Below, one piece after another: positions 1 through 6,933 of a stretch of DNA of 13,190 nucleotides; the stretch's first letter is position 1; every line of letters starts with the position of its first letter. A program made the translations under genes and the position numbers. Origin of the DNA: Pseudomonadales bacterium (lineage in GTDB: Bacteria; Pseudomonadota; Gammaproteobacteria; Pseudomonadales; Moraxellaceae). The stretch lies in the NCBI GenBank assembly GCA_013043915.1, contig JABEVH010000120.1, forward strand, positions 1 through 13,190, given 5' to 3'. The notes under the pieces are model-generated. The model saw nothing but the letters and a program-made list of their open reading frames with translations, was not told the DNA's origin and ran no database searches.

Positions 1-2
1 AA

Positions 3-101
3 TCAGCTCTAGAGACTACAAAAGCGCCTCATGAAATACTCAGCTTTAAGCAGATTATGGAGCGTGTAGCCCTGTATCAGCCGTCGTTATCAGTCACCTG
101 A
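3..101 (+). CDS. C-terminal fragment of an unidentified upstream gene
   Basis: An open frame enters from the left edge and runs 32 codons to a TGA at 99-101; the other two plus frames are closed by stops within 35 bases. The visible peptide ends ...MERVALYQPSLSVT. It is too short to assign to a family. The stop lies only 21 bp before the rraA start, so this gene and rraA are probably cotranscribed. In Pseudomonas, as I recall, an alpha/beta hydrolase gene lies next to rraA, but nothing in this peptide confirms that identity here. It may also be a chance open frame. Confidence 0.4.
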   Translation, partial: SALETTKAPHEILSFKQIMERVALYQPSLSVT

Positions 102-122
102 TTTATTTTGGAGCTCTCATAC

Positions 123-602
123 ATGAGCATTTCTACGCCTGACTTTTGTGATGCACATTCAGAAGAAGTACGTGTTTTGGCGCCCTTATTCCGTAATTTT
201 GGCGGAAGGCTTGCGTTTGGAGGCAGGGTGCGTACCGTAAAGTGTTTTGAGGACAATAGCCGTGTTAAGGAAATCCTTTCCACACCAGGACAGGGACAGG
301 TGTTATTCGTTGATGGTGGTGGCTCCCTGCGTTGTGCGCTTATGGGAGATTTGATTGCCAGCAGTGCGGTGGAACTTGGATGGTCGGGTGTCATCATTTG
401 GGGGGCTGTGCGAGATGTGGACGCCCTGGCAACTCTGGAGCTGGGTGTTCAGGCAGTGGCTGCGTTTCCCTTAAAAAGTGTACGAAGAGGCGTAGGGGAC
501 GTAGATGTTCCCCTGCATGTGGCGGGTCAATTTATACAACCGGGTGATTTTATCTACGCAGACAATAATGGCGTTATTATTTCCTCGAAGTCCTTGGTCT
601 AA
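123..602 (+). CDS. rraA: RraA-family protein (RNase E activity regulator / HMG-CHA aldolase fold)
   Basis: This 159-residue cytoplasmic protein matches the usual RraA length (about 160) and carries the family landmarks: PLFRNFGGR (21-29), FGG and VKCFEDN (32-45), VDGGGSLR (63-70), IIWGAVRD (91-98) and YADNNGVI (145-152). In E. coli, RraA binds the C-terminal scaffold of RNase E and inhibits mRNA decay. The wider family includes class II 4-hydroxy-4-methyl-2-oxoglutarate / 4-carboxy-4-hydroxy-2-oxoadipate aldolases. This copy has Asp76, then 20 residues, then Arg97-Asp98, the D-X20-R-D metal/substrate motif of the aldolases, so it may be an enzyme as well as, or instead of, a regulator. The ATG at 123 is preferred because GGAG (110-113) sits 9 bases upstream; an in-frame TTG at 108 would overlap that site. 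The next gene follows after 30 bp. Confidence 0.93.
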   Translation: MSISTPDFCDAHSEEVRVLAPLFRNFGGRLAFGGRVRTVKCFEDNSRVKEILSTPGQGQVLFVDGGGSLRCALMGDLIASSAVELGWSGVIIWGAVRDVDALATLELGVQAVAAFPLKSVRRGVGDVDVPLHVAGQFIQPGDFIYADNNGVIISSKSLV

Positions 603-632
603 GTCGTCAATACTTGGTGAGGTCAAAAAAAT

Positions 633-1010
633 ATGATGTTACTGATGTTGGCAGTGATTGGGTTTACCGCAGGTGCTCTGTCAGGGGTTTTTGGTATTGG
701 CGGAGGAACGCTGATTGTTCCGGCGCTAGTTTATGGTCTGGGATATAGCCAAAAGTTGGCCACGGGTACAAGTTTAGCGATCTTGCTGCCTCCGGTAGGC
801 ATCATGGCTGTCATGGAATATTACAAGGCTGGTCATGTTGATCTACGTGCATCATTGATCATCGCGCTTTCACTGGTTTTGGGCAGCTGGCTGAGTGCTC
901 GCTGGGCCATCGGTGTCAACGGCCATACCCTCAAGGCCGCATTTGGTGTATTTCTGATTTTGTTGGGAGCTTATATCATTTATGATGTGACGATGCGTCA
1001 GCAAGCCTGA
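633..1010 (+). CDS. Half-length TauE/SafE (DUF81) family membrane protein
   Basis: This 125-residue, very hydrophobic inner-membrane protein is probably an anion (sulfite/organosulfonate-type) transporter subunit. The N-terminal repeat signature of TauE/SafE is clear: GFTAGALSGVFGIGGG (10-25) followed by LIVPALVYGLGYSQKLATGTSLA, with the glycine-rich turn at 21-25. About four membrane segments can be seen (roughly 3-20, 44-61, 72-90, 101-118). Typical members have 240-270 residues in two inverted repeats; only one is present, so it probably works as a dimer, as other half-length members are presumed to. It ends naturally in a TGA with no sign of frameshift. A GGTGAGGT ribosome site (616-623) precedes the ATG; a second ATG lies at 636. 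It lies 30 bp after rraA, probably in the same transcript. The substrate cannot be told. Confidence 0.85.
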   Translation: MMLLMLAVIGFTAGALSGVFGIGGGTLIVPALVYGLGYSQKLATGTSLAILLPPVGIMAVMEYYKAGHVDLRASLIIALSLVLGSWLSARWAIGVNGHTLKAAFGVFLILLGAYIIYDVTMRQQA

Positions 1011-1013
1011 GCA

Positions 1014-2066
1014 CTAAGCGGCCCAAGCTCCCTGATCGAGCACTTGTGCTAACCGGTCAGGGCCTAGCGGTTCGCAGATGGCATTTCCTTGCAGCGCATC
1101 AGGTATATGGTTGCCCAAAGCCATATCAGCAACCTCAACCCCCCGTGCAATCAGGGTTTTTCCTAGACCACGAGCTACGGAGAGTAGGGTATTGTCCCAA
1201 GCATCGACATTCACTTTAATGGCGTCGATAGGCCAGACTAACAGCTGATGCCAGGAACGCTCACTGGGACGACAATCATCTAGCATGATGCGCAGTCCCA
1301 AGGATTTGAGCTGATTCAATACGCGCGCATCGGCAAAACCATCAGCATGCAAGCATCGGGCATTGACCTCAAACTGCAAATAATGAGCGGGCATGCCGCA
1401 ATGCTCTAGTCTTTCACGCACATGATTGACCAGGCGATCATCGGTTAACTGATCAGGCGAAAGATTAATCGAAATACTGATAGGGCGCAGTCCCTTCATT
1501 TGCCAGCGCCGATTTTGCTGACATACTTCATCAATAACCCAAAGACCGATGTCCCGATCTAACCCATGTTTTTCGGCATCAGGCATAAACTCATGGGCTT
1601 TCAGGACCTGCCCGTCAGCCCTATGCCAACGTAACAGCGCTTCAGCCACTCGGGAATGCTGACTCTGCTGCCGTTTTTCAGGCTGATAAACCAGAAAAAA
1701 CTCATGCTGTAGGAGAGCAGACTGTAGTTCAGCCTTAGCGTAACCCTGTCCTAATCTAATTTCAGGCTTGGCTGGTTCAAGATTTTTTCGGTGACGACGT
1801 AAAACAGCAAATCCTTGCCATTCTCCACCAGGATTGCGCATAGGTGCCAACCAAAAATCCATGGCGGGTCGAGACACCGTAGCATCCAGAGAGAGAGTCT
1901 GAACCTGGCTGTCATAGCGGCAAATGATGGGGAAATAATCGCCCCTTTCACGCATAAATAAATTTTGAGCATATTGGCTGATGTAGTTGATGCTTCCTTG
2001 GCGATCAACCGTCATCAGAATGTCATTAAAAAGTTCCACCATAATCTCCCAGCATCCTGCATCCAT
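1014..2066 (-). CDS. PAS-EAL protein with a degenerate, probably inactive c-di-GMP phosphodiesterase domain
   Basis: An N-terminal PAS-like sensor (about 8-92, with ILMTVDRQGSINYIS) is joined to an EAL domain (about 112-345). EAL proteins normally hydrolyse cyclic di-GMP using Mg2+ or Mn2+. Retained positions, numbered from the ATG at 2066, are YQP (127-129), Glu142 of EALLRW, Asn201 of SINLSPDQ, Glu233, Asp263-Asp264, Lys284 and Gln326. Altered positions are the AEGVE motif, which reads ARGVE so that the general-base Glu is Arg308; the loop-6 motif DDFGTGYSS, which reads DDCRPSERS; and the second Glu of EITES, which is Ala. No GGDEF domain or membrane segment is seen, so it is cytoplasmic. 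Starts are uncertain: a TTG at 2093, the ATG at 2066 (keeps the PAS N-terminal helix) and an ATG at 2042 (preceded by GGGAG but only 3 bases away). It is more likely a c-di-GMP receptor or scaffold than an enzyme. Confidence 0.85.
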   Translation of the reverse strand: MDAGCWEIMVELFNDILMTVDRQGSINYISQYAQNLFMRERGDYFPIICRYDSQVQTLSLDATVSRPAMDFWLAPMRNPGGEWQGFAVLRRHRKNLEPAKPEIRLGQGYAKAELQSALLQHEFFLVYQPEKRQQSQHSRVAEALLRWHRADGQVLKAHEFMPDAEKHGLDRDIGLWVIDEVCQQNRRWQMKGLRPISISINLSPDQLTDDRLVNHVRERLEHCGMPAHYLQFEVNARCLHADGFADARVLNQLKSLGLRIMLDDCRPSERSWHQLLVWPIDAIKVNVDAWDNTLLSVARGLGKTLIARGVEVADMALGNHIPDALQGNAICEPLGPDRLAQVLDQGAWAA

Positions 2067-2570
2067 GGCAAAATGGTTTTTATTATGTACCAACAGGTTA
2101 GCTGTTGCTGACAGGGCTGCAAGGTCACCCGTCAGATGTTCTTGCTAATCAGTGACAAAACACGTCAAGTCAATATATCCAACCCTATCACATGGATGCC
2201 CTGATGTCAGCGGTTCTTACGGCATACCTGTGTAACATCAAGAAGAAAATCATTTAATAACAACAAGTTGATGATTATTTTTCGTGTGAATGTAATTATT
2301 TTTGGTCATGGCCTGCCACAAAAACAGCAGCTTTGCCTGTCTTTTGACCAGTATTTCAGGTTGGGTCTATGCGGCCCTAAAGGTCAGCGTACCCAGAATA
2401 AATGCTCTAAATCAGAGCATGGGTTCTTGCTTATGTTTTACCATGGCGCTGATTTTGCAATTTTTCTTCACTCGGAATCTTTGAAGGGGGCTGTTAAAGT
2501 CGCGCCCGGTTTGAAAGCTGAACTTTATGTTCGTCCTTAAGTTGGCAAAGTCATCGTGGAGTCGCCAAGT
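2067..2570. other. Intergenic region between divergent EAL and RND genes, no convincing gene
   Basis: About 0.5 kb separates the divergently transcribed EAL gene and pump operon. Two overlapping plus-strand frames of 90 and 60 codons (2268-2540 and 2302-2484) exist. They lack ribosome sites, have no recognisable motif and read like random translations, so I do not call them. The region should hold promoters for both flanking units, but I see no hexamer pair I would trust. It contains a 7-bp perfect inverted repeat at 2402-2420 and two copies of ATTATTTTT 21 bp apart (2274 and 2295). Confidence 0.6.
2402..2420. repeat. Perfect 7-bp inverted repeat, possible operator
   Basis: ATGCTCT (2402-2408) and AGAGCAT (2414-2420) are exact reverse complements separated by AAATC, giving a 19-bp symmetric site about 150 bp before the pump permease start. 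The size suits a dimeric TetR- or MarR-type repressor. No T-run follows, so it is not an intrinsic terminator. The operator role is inference, and no candidate regulator gene lies in the window. Confidence 0.4.
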
Positions 2571-5500
2571 ATGATATGGTTTGTGCGTCTGGCTCTGAGT
2601 CGCCCCTATACGTTTGTGGTCATGGCGTTGCTCATCCTTCTTTTTGGACCGATTGCAGCGCTGCGTACTCCGACAGATATTTTTCCAGATATCAAGATAC
2701 CCGTGATTAGTGTGGTATGGACCTATAACGGTCTAGCCCCAGATGACATGGCTGGTCGTGTTATTTATTACTATGAGCGTGGACTGACCTCAACCGTAAA
2801 TGACATTGAGCATGTAGAAAGCCAGTCCATGGATGGCATAGGTATCGTCAAGATTTTCTTTCAGCCGACGGTGGATATTCGAACGGCAACAGCGCAAGTA
2901 ACGTCCATTTCTCAGACGGTTCTTAAACAAATGCCTGCGGGGATCACGCCACCGCTAATTCTGAACTATAACGCCTCCACGGTTCCTATTTTGCAGCTGG
3001 CTATGTCCAGTCCCAAGCTGGGACAAATGAAGATATTTGACTTTGGTCAGAACTTCATACGCCCTGCGCTGGCTACCGTTCCTGGTGCAGCCGTTCCATC
3101 ACCTTACGGCGGTAAGGTTCGTCAGGTACAGATCGATTTGAACCCGGTAGCCATGCAATCTAAGGGTTTATCGGCTGAGGATGTTGAGCATGCCTTAGCC
3201 TTGCAGAACCAGGTTATCCCGGCAGGCACGGCAAAGATTGGTCAATATGAATATCTGGTAGGCTTAAATGATGCCGTTGACTCGATAGAACAGGTGAATG
3301 ATCTTCCGGTCAAGGCCGTCAATGGTACCTTGGTGTACATGCGCGATATTGCGCATGTACGCGATGGTTACCCGCCACAAACTAATAAAGTCCGTGTCGA
3401 TGGTAAGCGCGCTATTTTGATGACCATTCTTAAAAGTGGTTCGGCATCGACCCTAAACGTTATCGAAGGGGTTAAAGAAATTTTACCCCGGTTACAGGAA
3501 ACCTTGCCCAAATCGCTCAAGATTCACTTACTCTCTGATCAATCGATTTTCGTCAAATCGGCTGTGTTTGGCGTGGTTCGAGAGGGACTGATTGCAGCGA
3601 GTCTGACCTGCTTGATGATTTTGATATTTCTGGGTAGCTGGCGCAGCACCTTGATCATTGCAACGTCAATTCCGTTAGCCTTGTTATCAGCGCTGATTAT
3701 GTTATCTGTCGATGGTGAAACGCTCAATGTCATGACCTTAGGTGGTTTAGCTTTGGCTGTAGGTATCCTGGTCGATGACGGTACGGTGACTATTGAGAAC
3801 ATTAACTGGCATTTGGAACATGGCAAGCAGGTAGAAAGAGCCATTCTCGATGGAGCTGAGCAGATCGTAACTCCCGCCTTAGTTTCACTGCTCTGTATCT
3901 GCATCGTGTTTGTGCCGATGTTTTTCCTGCAAGGTATTTCAGGTTTTCTGTTTGTTCCCATGGCCAAGGCTGTGATATTCAGTCTGGTAGCGTCGTTCTC
4001 ATTGTCGCGTACTCTGGTACCGACCATGGCTAAATACCTGTTAAAGCCTCATGTGACCGGAGAGATGCCCGGCAGTGATTCTGCCGGGATACATTTGCAT
4101 GGCCCTGTGGGTCACCGTAGCTGGTCATCGCCGCTCGTAGCGTTTCAGGCCGGATTTGAGAGAAGGTTTTCACGGCTACGTACACTGTATGTTCGAACCC
4201 TACGCATGTCCTTAACGTGGTGGCGCCCCTTCATACTGGGTTTTTTTGGTGCCGTGCTGATCAGTTTCCTGTTACTACCGTTTCTGGGACGTAACTTTTT
4301 TCCCTCGGTAGAGGCTGACCAGATCAACATCCATGTGCGTGCCCCCACCGGAACCCGTATTGAGGAAACAGCTGCCTTATTTGATCGTATCGAAGCGCAG
4401 ATTCACCAGATATTGCCAGCGGGCCAGATCGACACCATCGTAGATAACATGGACTTGCCTTATAGCGGCATCAATAGTGCCTATTCGAACTCCGGGACCA
4501 TCGGCCCTCAGGATGGGGATGTCATGGTTAGCCTTAAGGAAGGGCATGATGATACCGATGGATTTGTTAAAACCCTGCGAGCCAAACTGCCCAGATTATT
4601 CCCCGGTGTGCAATTTGCCTATCTGCCGGCTGATATCATTAGCCAGATCCTTAACTTTGGTAGCCCAGCTCCCATTGATGTAAAGGTAATAGGGCCTCAT
4701 CTGCGGCAAAACTATACTTATGCGCAGGGAATTTTGCGCAAAATTCAGGAAGTCCCCGGCGTGGTTGATGCTCGCATTCAGCAGGTCACCAATTACCCAC
4801 AGCTAAAGGTGAACGTGAACCGTTCTCTGGCCGATCGAGTGGGTGTCACTGAACGCGATGTGACGACCAGCCTCAATGTGTCGCTGTCGGGTAGCTTTCA
4901 GTCGGCTCCTGCATTCTGGCTGAATCCTAAAAATGGTGTGTCTTACCCGATCGTGGCACAAACGCCGCAGTACCTGATCGACACCATGAATGAAATGCAC
5001 AATATGCCCATTACCTCATCGACGGCGAAGTCTCCGCAGATTCTCGGAGGTATTGCTACGATTGAAAGATCGACGGTGAATGGTGTCGTCACGCACTACA
5101 ATATTCAGCCAGCCTTTGATATTTACGCCACCATACAAGGGCGTGATCTAGGTGCTGTTTCCGATGATATCGGTCAAATCCTCAGAGCGGCTCAAGGGCA
5201 TCGTCCCAAGGGTACGAGAGTTAAGCTGCTGGGTCAGGTTAAAACCATGAATACAGCATTTAGTGAGCTGGGATTTGGTTTGATTGCCTCTATCGTGTTG
5301 ATTTATGCCATCATCGTTATCAACTTCCAATCATGGCTTGATCCCTTTGTCATCATTACCGCACTGCCTGCTGGATTGGCTGGGATCGTGTGGATGTTAT
5401 TTGTCACGCATACCACCTTGTCAGTGCCCGCTCTGACAGGTGCGATCATGTGTATGGGTGTGGCGACAGCCAATAGCGTCCTGGTCGTCAGCTTTGCTAG

Positions 5501-5771
5501 AGAGCGCTTGATCTATCATCGTGATGCATTCAAGGCGGCGATTGATGCAGGCTTCACAAGATTCCGCCCCGTCTTGATGACCGCGTTGGCCATGATCCTC
5601 GGTATGTTACCGATGGCCACCAGTGCCGATACTAACGCGCCCTTAGGTCGCGCGGTGATCGGGGGCCTAATTCTGGCTACGGTTGCAACCCTGTTGCTAG
5701 TTCCCACTATATTTTATGTCGTGCACGCCAAAGATTTTGACGATGCCCCAGAGGAAGTTGACCATGCGTGA
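2571..5771 (+). CDS. RND-superfamily efflux pump, inner-membrane permease subunit
   Basis: This 1066-residue proton-driven permease is the engine of a tripartite efflux pump and has the usual length for AcrB/MdtB/CusA relatives. It opens with the classic MIWFVRLALSRPYTFVVMALLILLFG first membrane segment and PTDIFPDIKIPVISV. It shows the duplicated 6+6 membrane layout with large periplasmic loops. The TM4 proton-relay pair is Asp402-Asp403 in VGILVDDGTVTIEN, equivalent to AcrB Asp407/408. In TM10 the AcrB Lys940 position is Ala967 (GVATANSVLVVSFARER), a pattern I associate with a subfamily distinct from AcrB, so the substrate should not be assumed to be AcrB-like drugs. The ATG at 2571 is chosen because GGAG (2558-2561) lies 9 bases upstream; an in-frame GTG at 2556 would precede that site. 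The 3' end overlaps the adaptor gene by 8 bp. The substrate is unknown. Confidence 0.95.
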   Translation: MIWFVRLALSRPYTFVVMALLILLFGPIAALRTPTDIFPDIKIPVISVVWTYNGLAPDDMAGRVIYYYERGLTSTVNDIEHVESQSMDGIGIVKIFFQPTVDIRTATAQVTSISQTVLKQMPAGITPPLILNYNASTVPILQLAMSSPKLGQMKIFDFGQNFIRPALATVPGAAVPSPYGGKVRQVQIDLNPVAMQSKGLSAEDVEHALALQNQVIPAGTAKIGQYEYLVGLNDAVDSIEQVNDLPVKAVNGTLVYMRDIAHVRDGYPPQTNKVRVDGKRAILMTILKSGSASTLNVIEGVKEILPRLQETLPKSLKIHLLSDQSIFVKSAVFGVVREGLIAASLTCLMILIFLGSWRSTLIIATSIPLALLSALIMLSVDGETLNVMTLGGLALAVGILVDDGTVTIENINWHLEHGKQVERAILDGAEQIVTPALVSLLCICIVFVPMFFLQGISGFLFVPMAKAVIFSLVASFSLSRTLVPTMAKYLLKPHVTGEMPGSDSAGIHLHGPVGHRSWSSPLVAFQAGFERRFSRLRTLYVRTLRMSLTWWRPFILGFFGAVLISFLLLPFLGRNFFPSVEADQINIHVRAPTGTRIEETAALFDRIEAQIHQILPAGQIDTIVDNMDLPYSGINSAYSNSGTIGPQDGDVMVSLKEGHDDTDGFVKTLRAKLPRLFPGVQFAYLPADIISQILNFGSPAPIDVKVIGPHLRQNYTYAQGILRKIQEVPGVVDARIQQVTNYPQLKVNVNRSLADRVGVTERDVTTSLNVSLSGSFQSAPAFWLNPKNGVSYPIVAQTPQYLIDTMNEMHNMPITSSTAKSPQILGGIATIERSTVNGVVTHYNIQPAFDIYATIQGRDLGAVSDDIGQILRAAQGHRPKGTRVKLLGQVKTMNTAFSELGFGLIASIVLIYAIIVINFQSWLDPFVIITALPAGLAGIVWMLFVTHTTLSVPALTGAIMCMGVATANSVLVVSFARERLIYHRDAFKAAIDAGFTRFRPVLMTALAMILGMLPMATSADTNAPLGRAVIGGLILATVATLLLVPTIFYVVHAKDFDDAPEEVDHA
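3335..3360. repeat. 10-bp perfect inverted repeat inside the RND permease gene
   Basis: GTACATGCGC (3335-3344) and GCGCATGTAC (3351-3360) are exact reverse complements around a 6-base GATATT loop. They fall within codons for YMRDIAHVRD. The RNA hairpin would be strong. No T-run follows and the reading frame is intact, so this is either chance or an mRNA structure. Confidence 0.6.
4068..4088. repeat. 8-bp GC-rich inverted repeat in the linker-coding part of the RND gene
   Basis: CCCGGCAG (4068-4075) and CTGCCGGG (4081-4088) pair perfectly around TGATT. The hairpin lies in the stretch encoding the variable cytoplasmic linker between the two halves of the permease (after LVPTMAKYLLKPH). It does not interrupt the frame and has no T-run behind it. 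Confidence 0.6.
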
Positions 5772-6933
5772 TACAGCCCGTTTGCGTGAACTGCAAAAAC
5801 GTTCATTGCGTAAACTCAAATGGACAGGTTTGGCCGTTATGGTCGCCGCCGGAGTCATTGTAGTCCAGGGAATTCATAGCCGATCTTCACAGTTAAAAGA
5901 TGTGAGTGCCTGGACTCGTGCACAAGACAAGCCCACGGTATCCGTGTTGCATCCGATACAGGGCCAACCTGTACAGGTGCTTGAACTGCCTGGTTATCTG
6001 CAAGCCTACTTTGATGCTCCGATTCATGCCCGCGTCGATGGCTATTTGCTGAACTGGTACCATGACATCGGGGATCATGTTAAAAAAGGCGAAGTACTGG
6101 CCAATATCGATACTCCGGAACTTGATCAGGAACTAGGAAAGGGTAAGGCAGATCTCGTGACCGCTCAGGCCAGATTAGCCTTGGCCAAGGTAACTTCCAG
6201 CCGTTGGCAAAATCTGCTGAAAAGTGATGCCGTCAGCGTACAGGATGCTGATGTCAAACTGGCTAGTTATAAAGCGCAACAGGCACTGGTTCAGGCTGCA
6301 CAGGCCAATGTCGATCGCTTACAATCCCTGGAAGTATTCAAAAACATCGTTGCTCCCTTTGATGGCGTCGTGACAGCACGCAAAACGGATGTCGGGGCGC
6401 TGATCAGTGCTGGTGGCACGGCAGGTGTGGCTTTATTTACCGTTTCTGATGTACACCAGTTACGTCTTTATGTTCGTGTACCCCAGGTATACCTGACGGA
6501 CATCCATCCGGGCCTGACGGCCAAACTTAGTGTTCCTGAGTACCCTGATCGTTCTTTTGATGCCAGCTTTGTCAATTCTGCCAATGCTGTCAATGATACA
6601 TCAGGCACCGTATTGGTTGAAATGATGGTCAATAATGCTGGAGAAGTGCTTAAGCCTGGTGATTATGCCATGGTGCGCTTCCAGATCCGTGTTGATCATC
6701 CCTCGATCATTATTCCGGCCAGTTGTCTGATATTCCGTAGCCAAGGCATGCAGGTCGCTTTGCTAGGAGCTGATCATCGTGTGCATTTGCAATCCATTCA
6801 TATTTCCCAGGATCAGGGAAATGTGGTGACCGTTGATTCAGGGTTGACGATTAACGATCAGATTGTTGATAAACCGATGGATTCTTTGGCTGAGGGTGAT
6901 GAGGTGGATCCTAAGCTGGAGGGAGGAAAATGA
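5764..6933 (+). CDS. RND efflux periplasmic adaptor (membrane fusion protein, HlyD/AcrA type)
   Basis: This 389-residue adaptor joins the permease to the outer-membrane channel. An N-terminal basic stretch and one membrane anchor (about 20-37) replace the lipid anchor of AcrA; no lipobox cysteine is seen. The barrel-sandwich (lipoyl-like) halves are at GYLLNWYHDIGDHVKKGEVLANIDTPEL (93-120) and IVAPFDGVVTARKTDVGALIS (195-215). They flank an alpha-helical hairpin (about 121-190) rich in Ala, Gln and Lys. A beta-barrel domain (about 228-310) and a membrane-proximal domain follow. The ATG at 5764 is chosen over an upstream in-frame ATG at 5716 because an AGAGGAAG ribosome site (about 5749-5757) precedes it and the resulting 8-bp overlap with the permease stop fits translational coupling. 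The next gene overlaps by ATGA. Confidence 0.94.
   Translation: MRDTARLRELQKRSLRKLKWTGLAVMVAAGVIVVQGIHSRSSQLKDVSAWTRAQDKPTVSVLHPIQGQPVQVLELPGYLQAYFDAPIHARVDGYLLNWYHDIGDHVKKGEVLANIDTPELDQELGKGKADLVTAQARLALAKVTSSRWQNLLKSDAVSVQDADVKLASYKAQQALVQAAQANVDRLQSLEVFKNIVAPFDGVVTARKTDVGALISAGGTAGVALFTVSDVHQLRLYVRVPQVYLTDIHPGLTAKLSVPEYPDRSFDASFVNSANAVNDTSGTVLVEMMVNNAGEVLKPGDYAMVRFQIRVDHPSIIIPASCLIFRSQGMQVALLGADHRVHLQSIHISQDQGNVVTVDSGLTINDQIVDKPMDSLAEGDEVDPKLEGGK

Noticed and set aside
77..397. 106-codon minus-strand frame opposite rraA
   Set aside because: Antisense to a clear family match and has no recognisable domain.
2274..2303. Two copies of ATTATTTTT spaced by 21 bp
   Set aside because: Short A/T-rich repeats are common in intergenic DNA; only two copies, so neither an array nor a convincing operator.
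2268..2540. 90-codon plus-strand open frame, with a second 60-codon frame at 2302-2484, before the pump operon
   Set aside because: No ribosome site, no motif, erratic composition, and two overlapping frames of equal plausibility; treated as chance.
3539..4027. 162-codon minus-strand frame within the permease gene
   Set aside because: Shadow of the conserved TM4-TM6 coding region of the RND permease.
5716..5763. Upstream in-frame ATG giving a 16-residue longer adaptor
   Set aside because: It overlaps the permease end by 56 bp; ATG 5764 has a better ribosome site and a typical coupling overlap.
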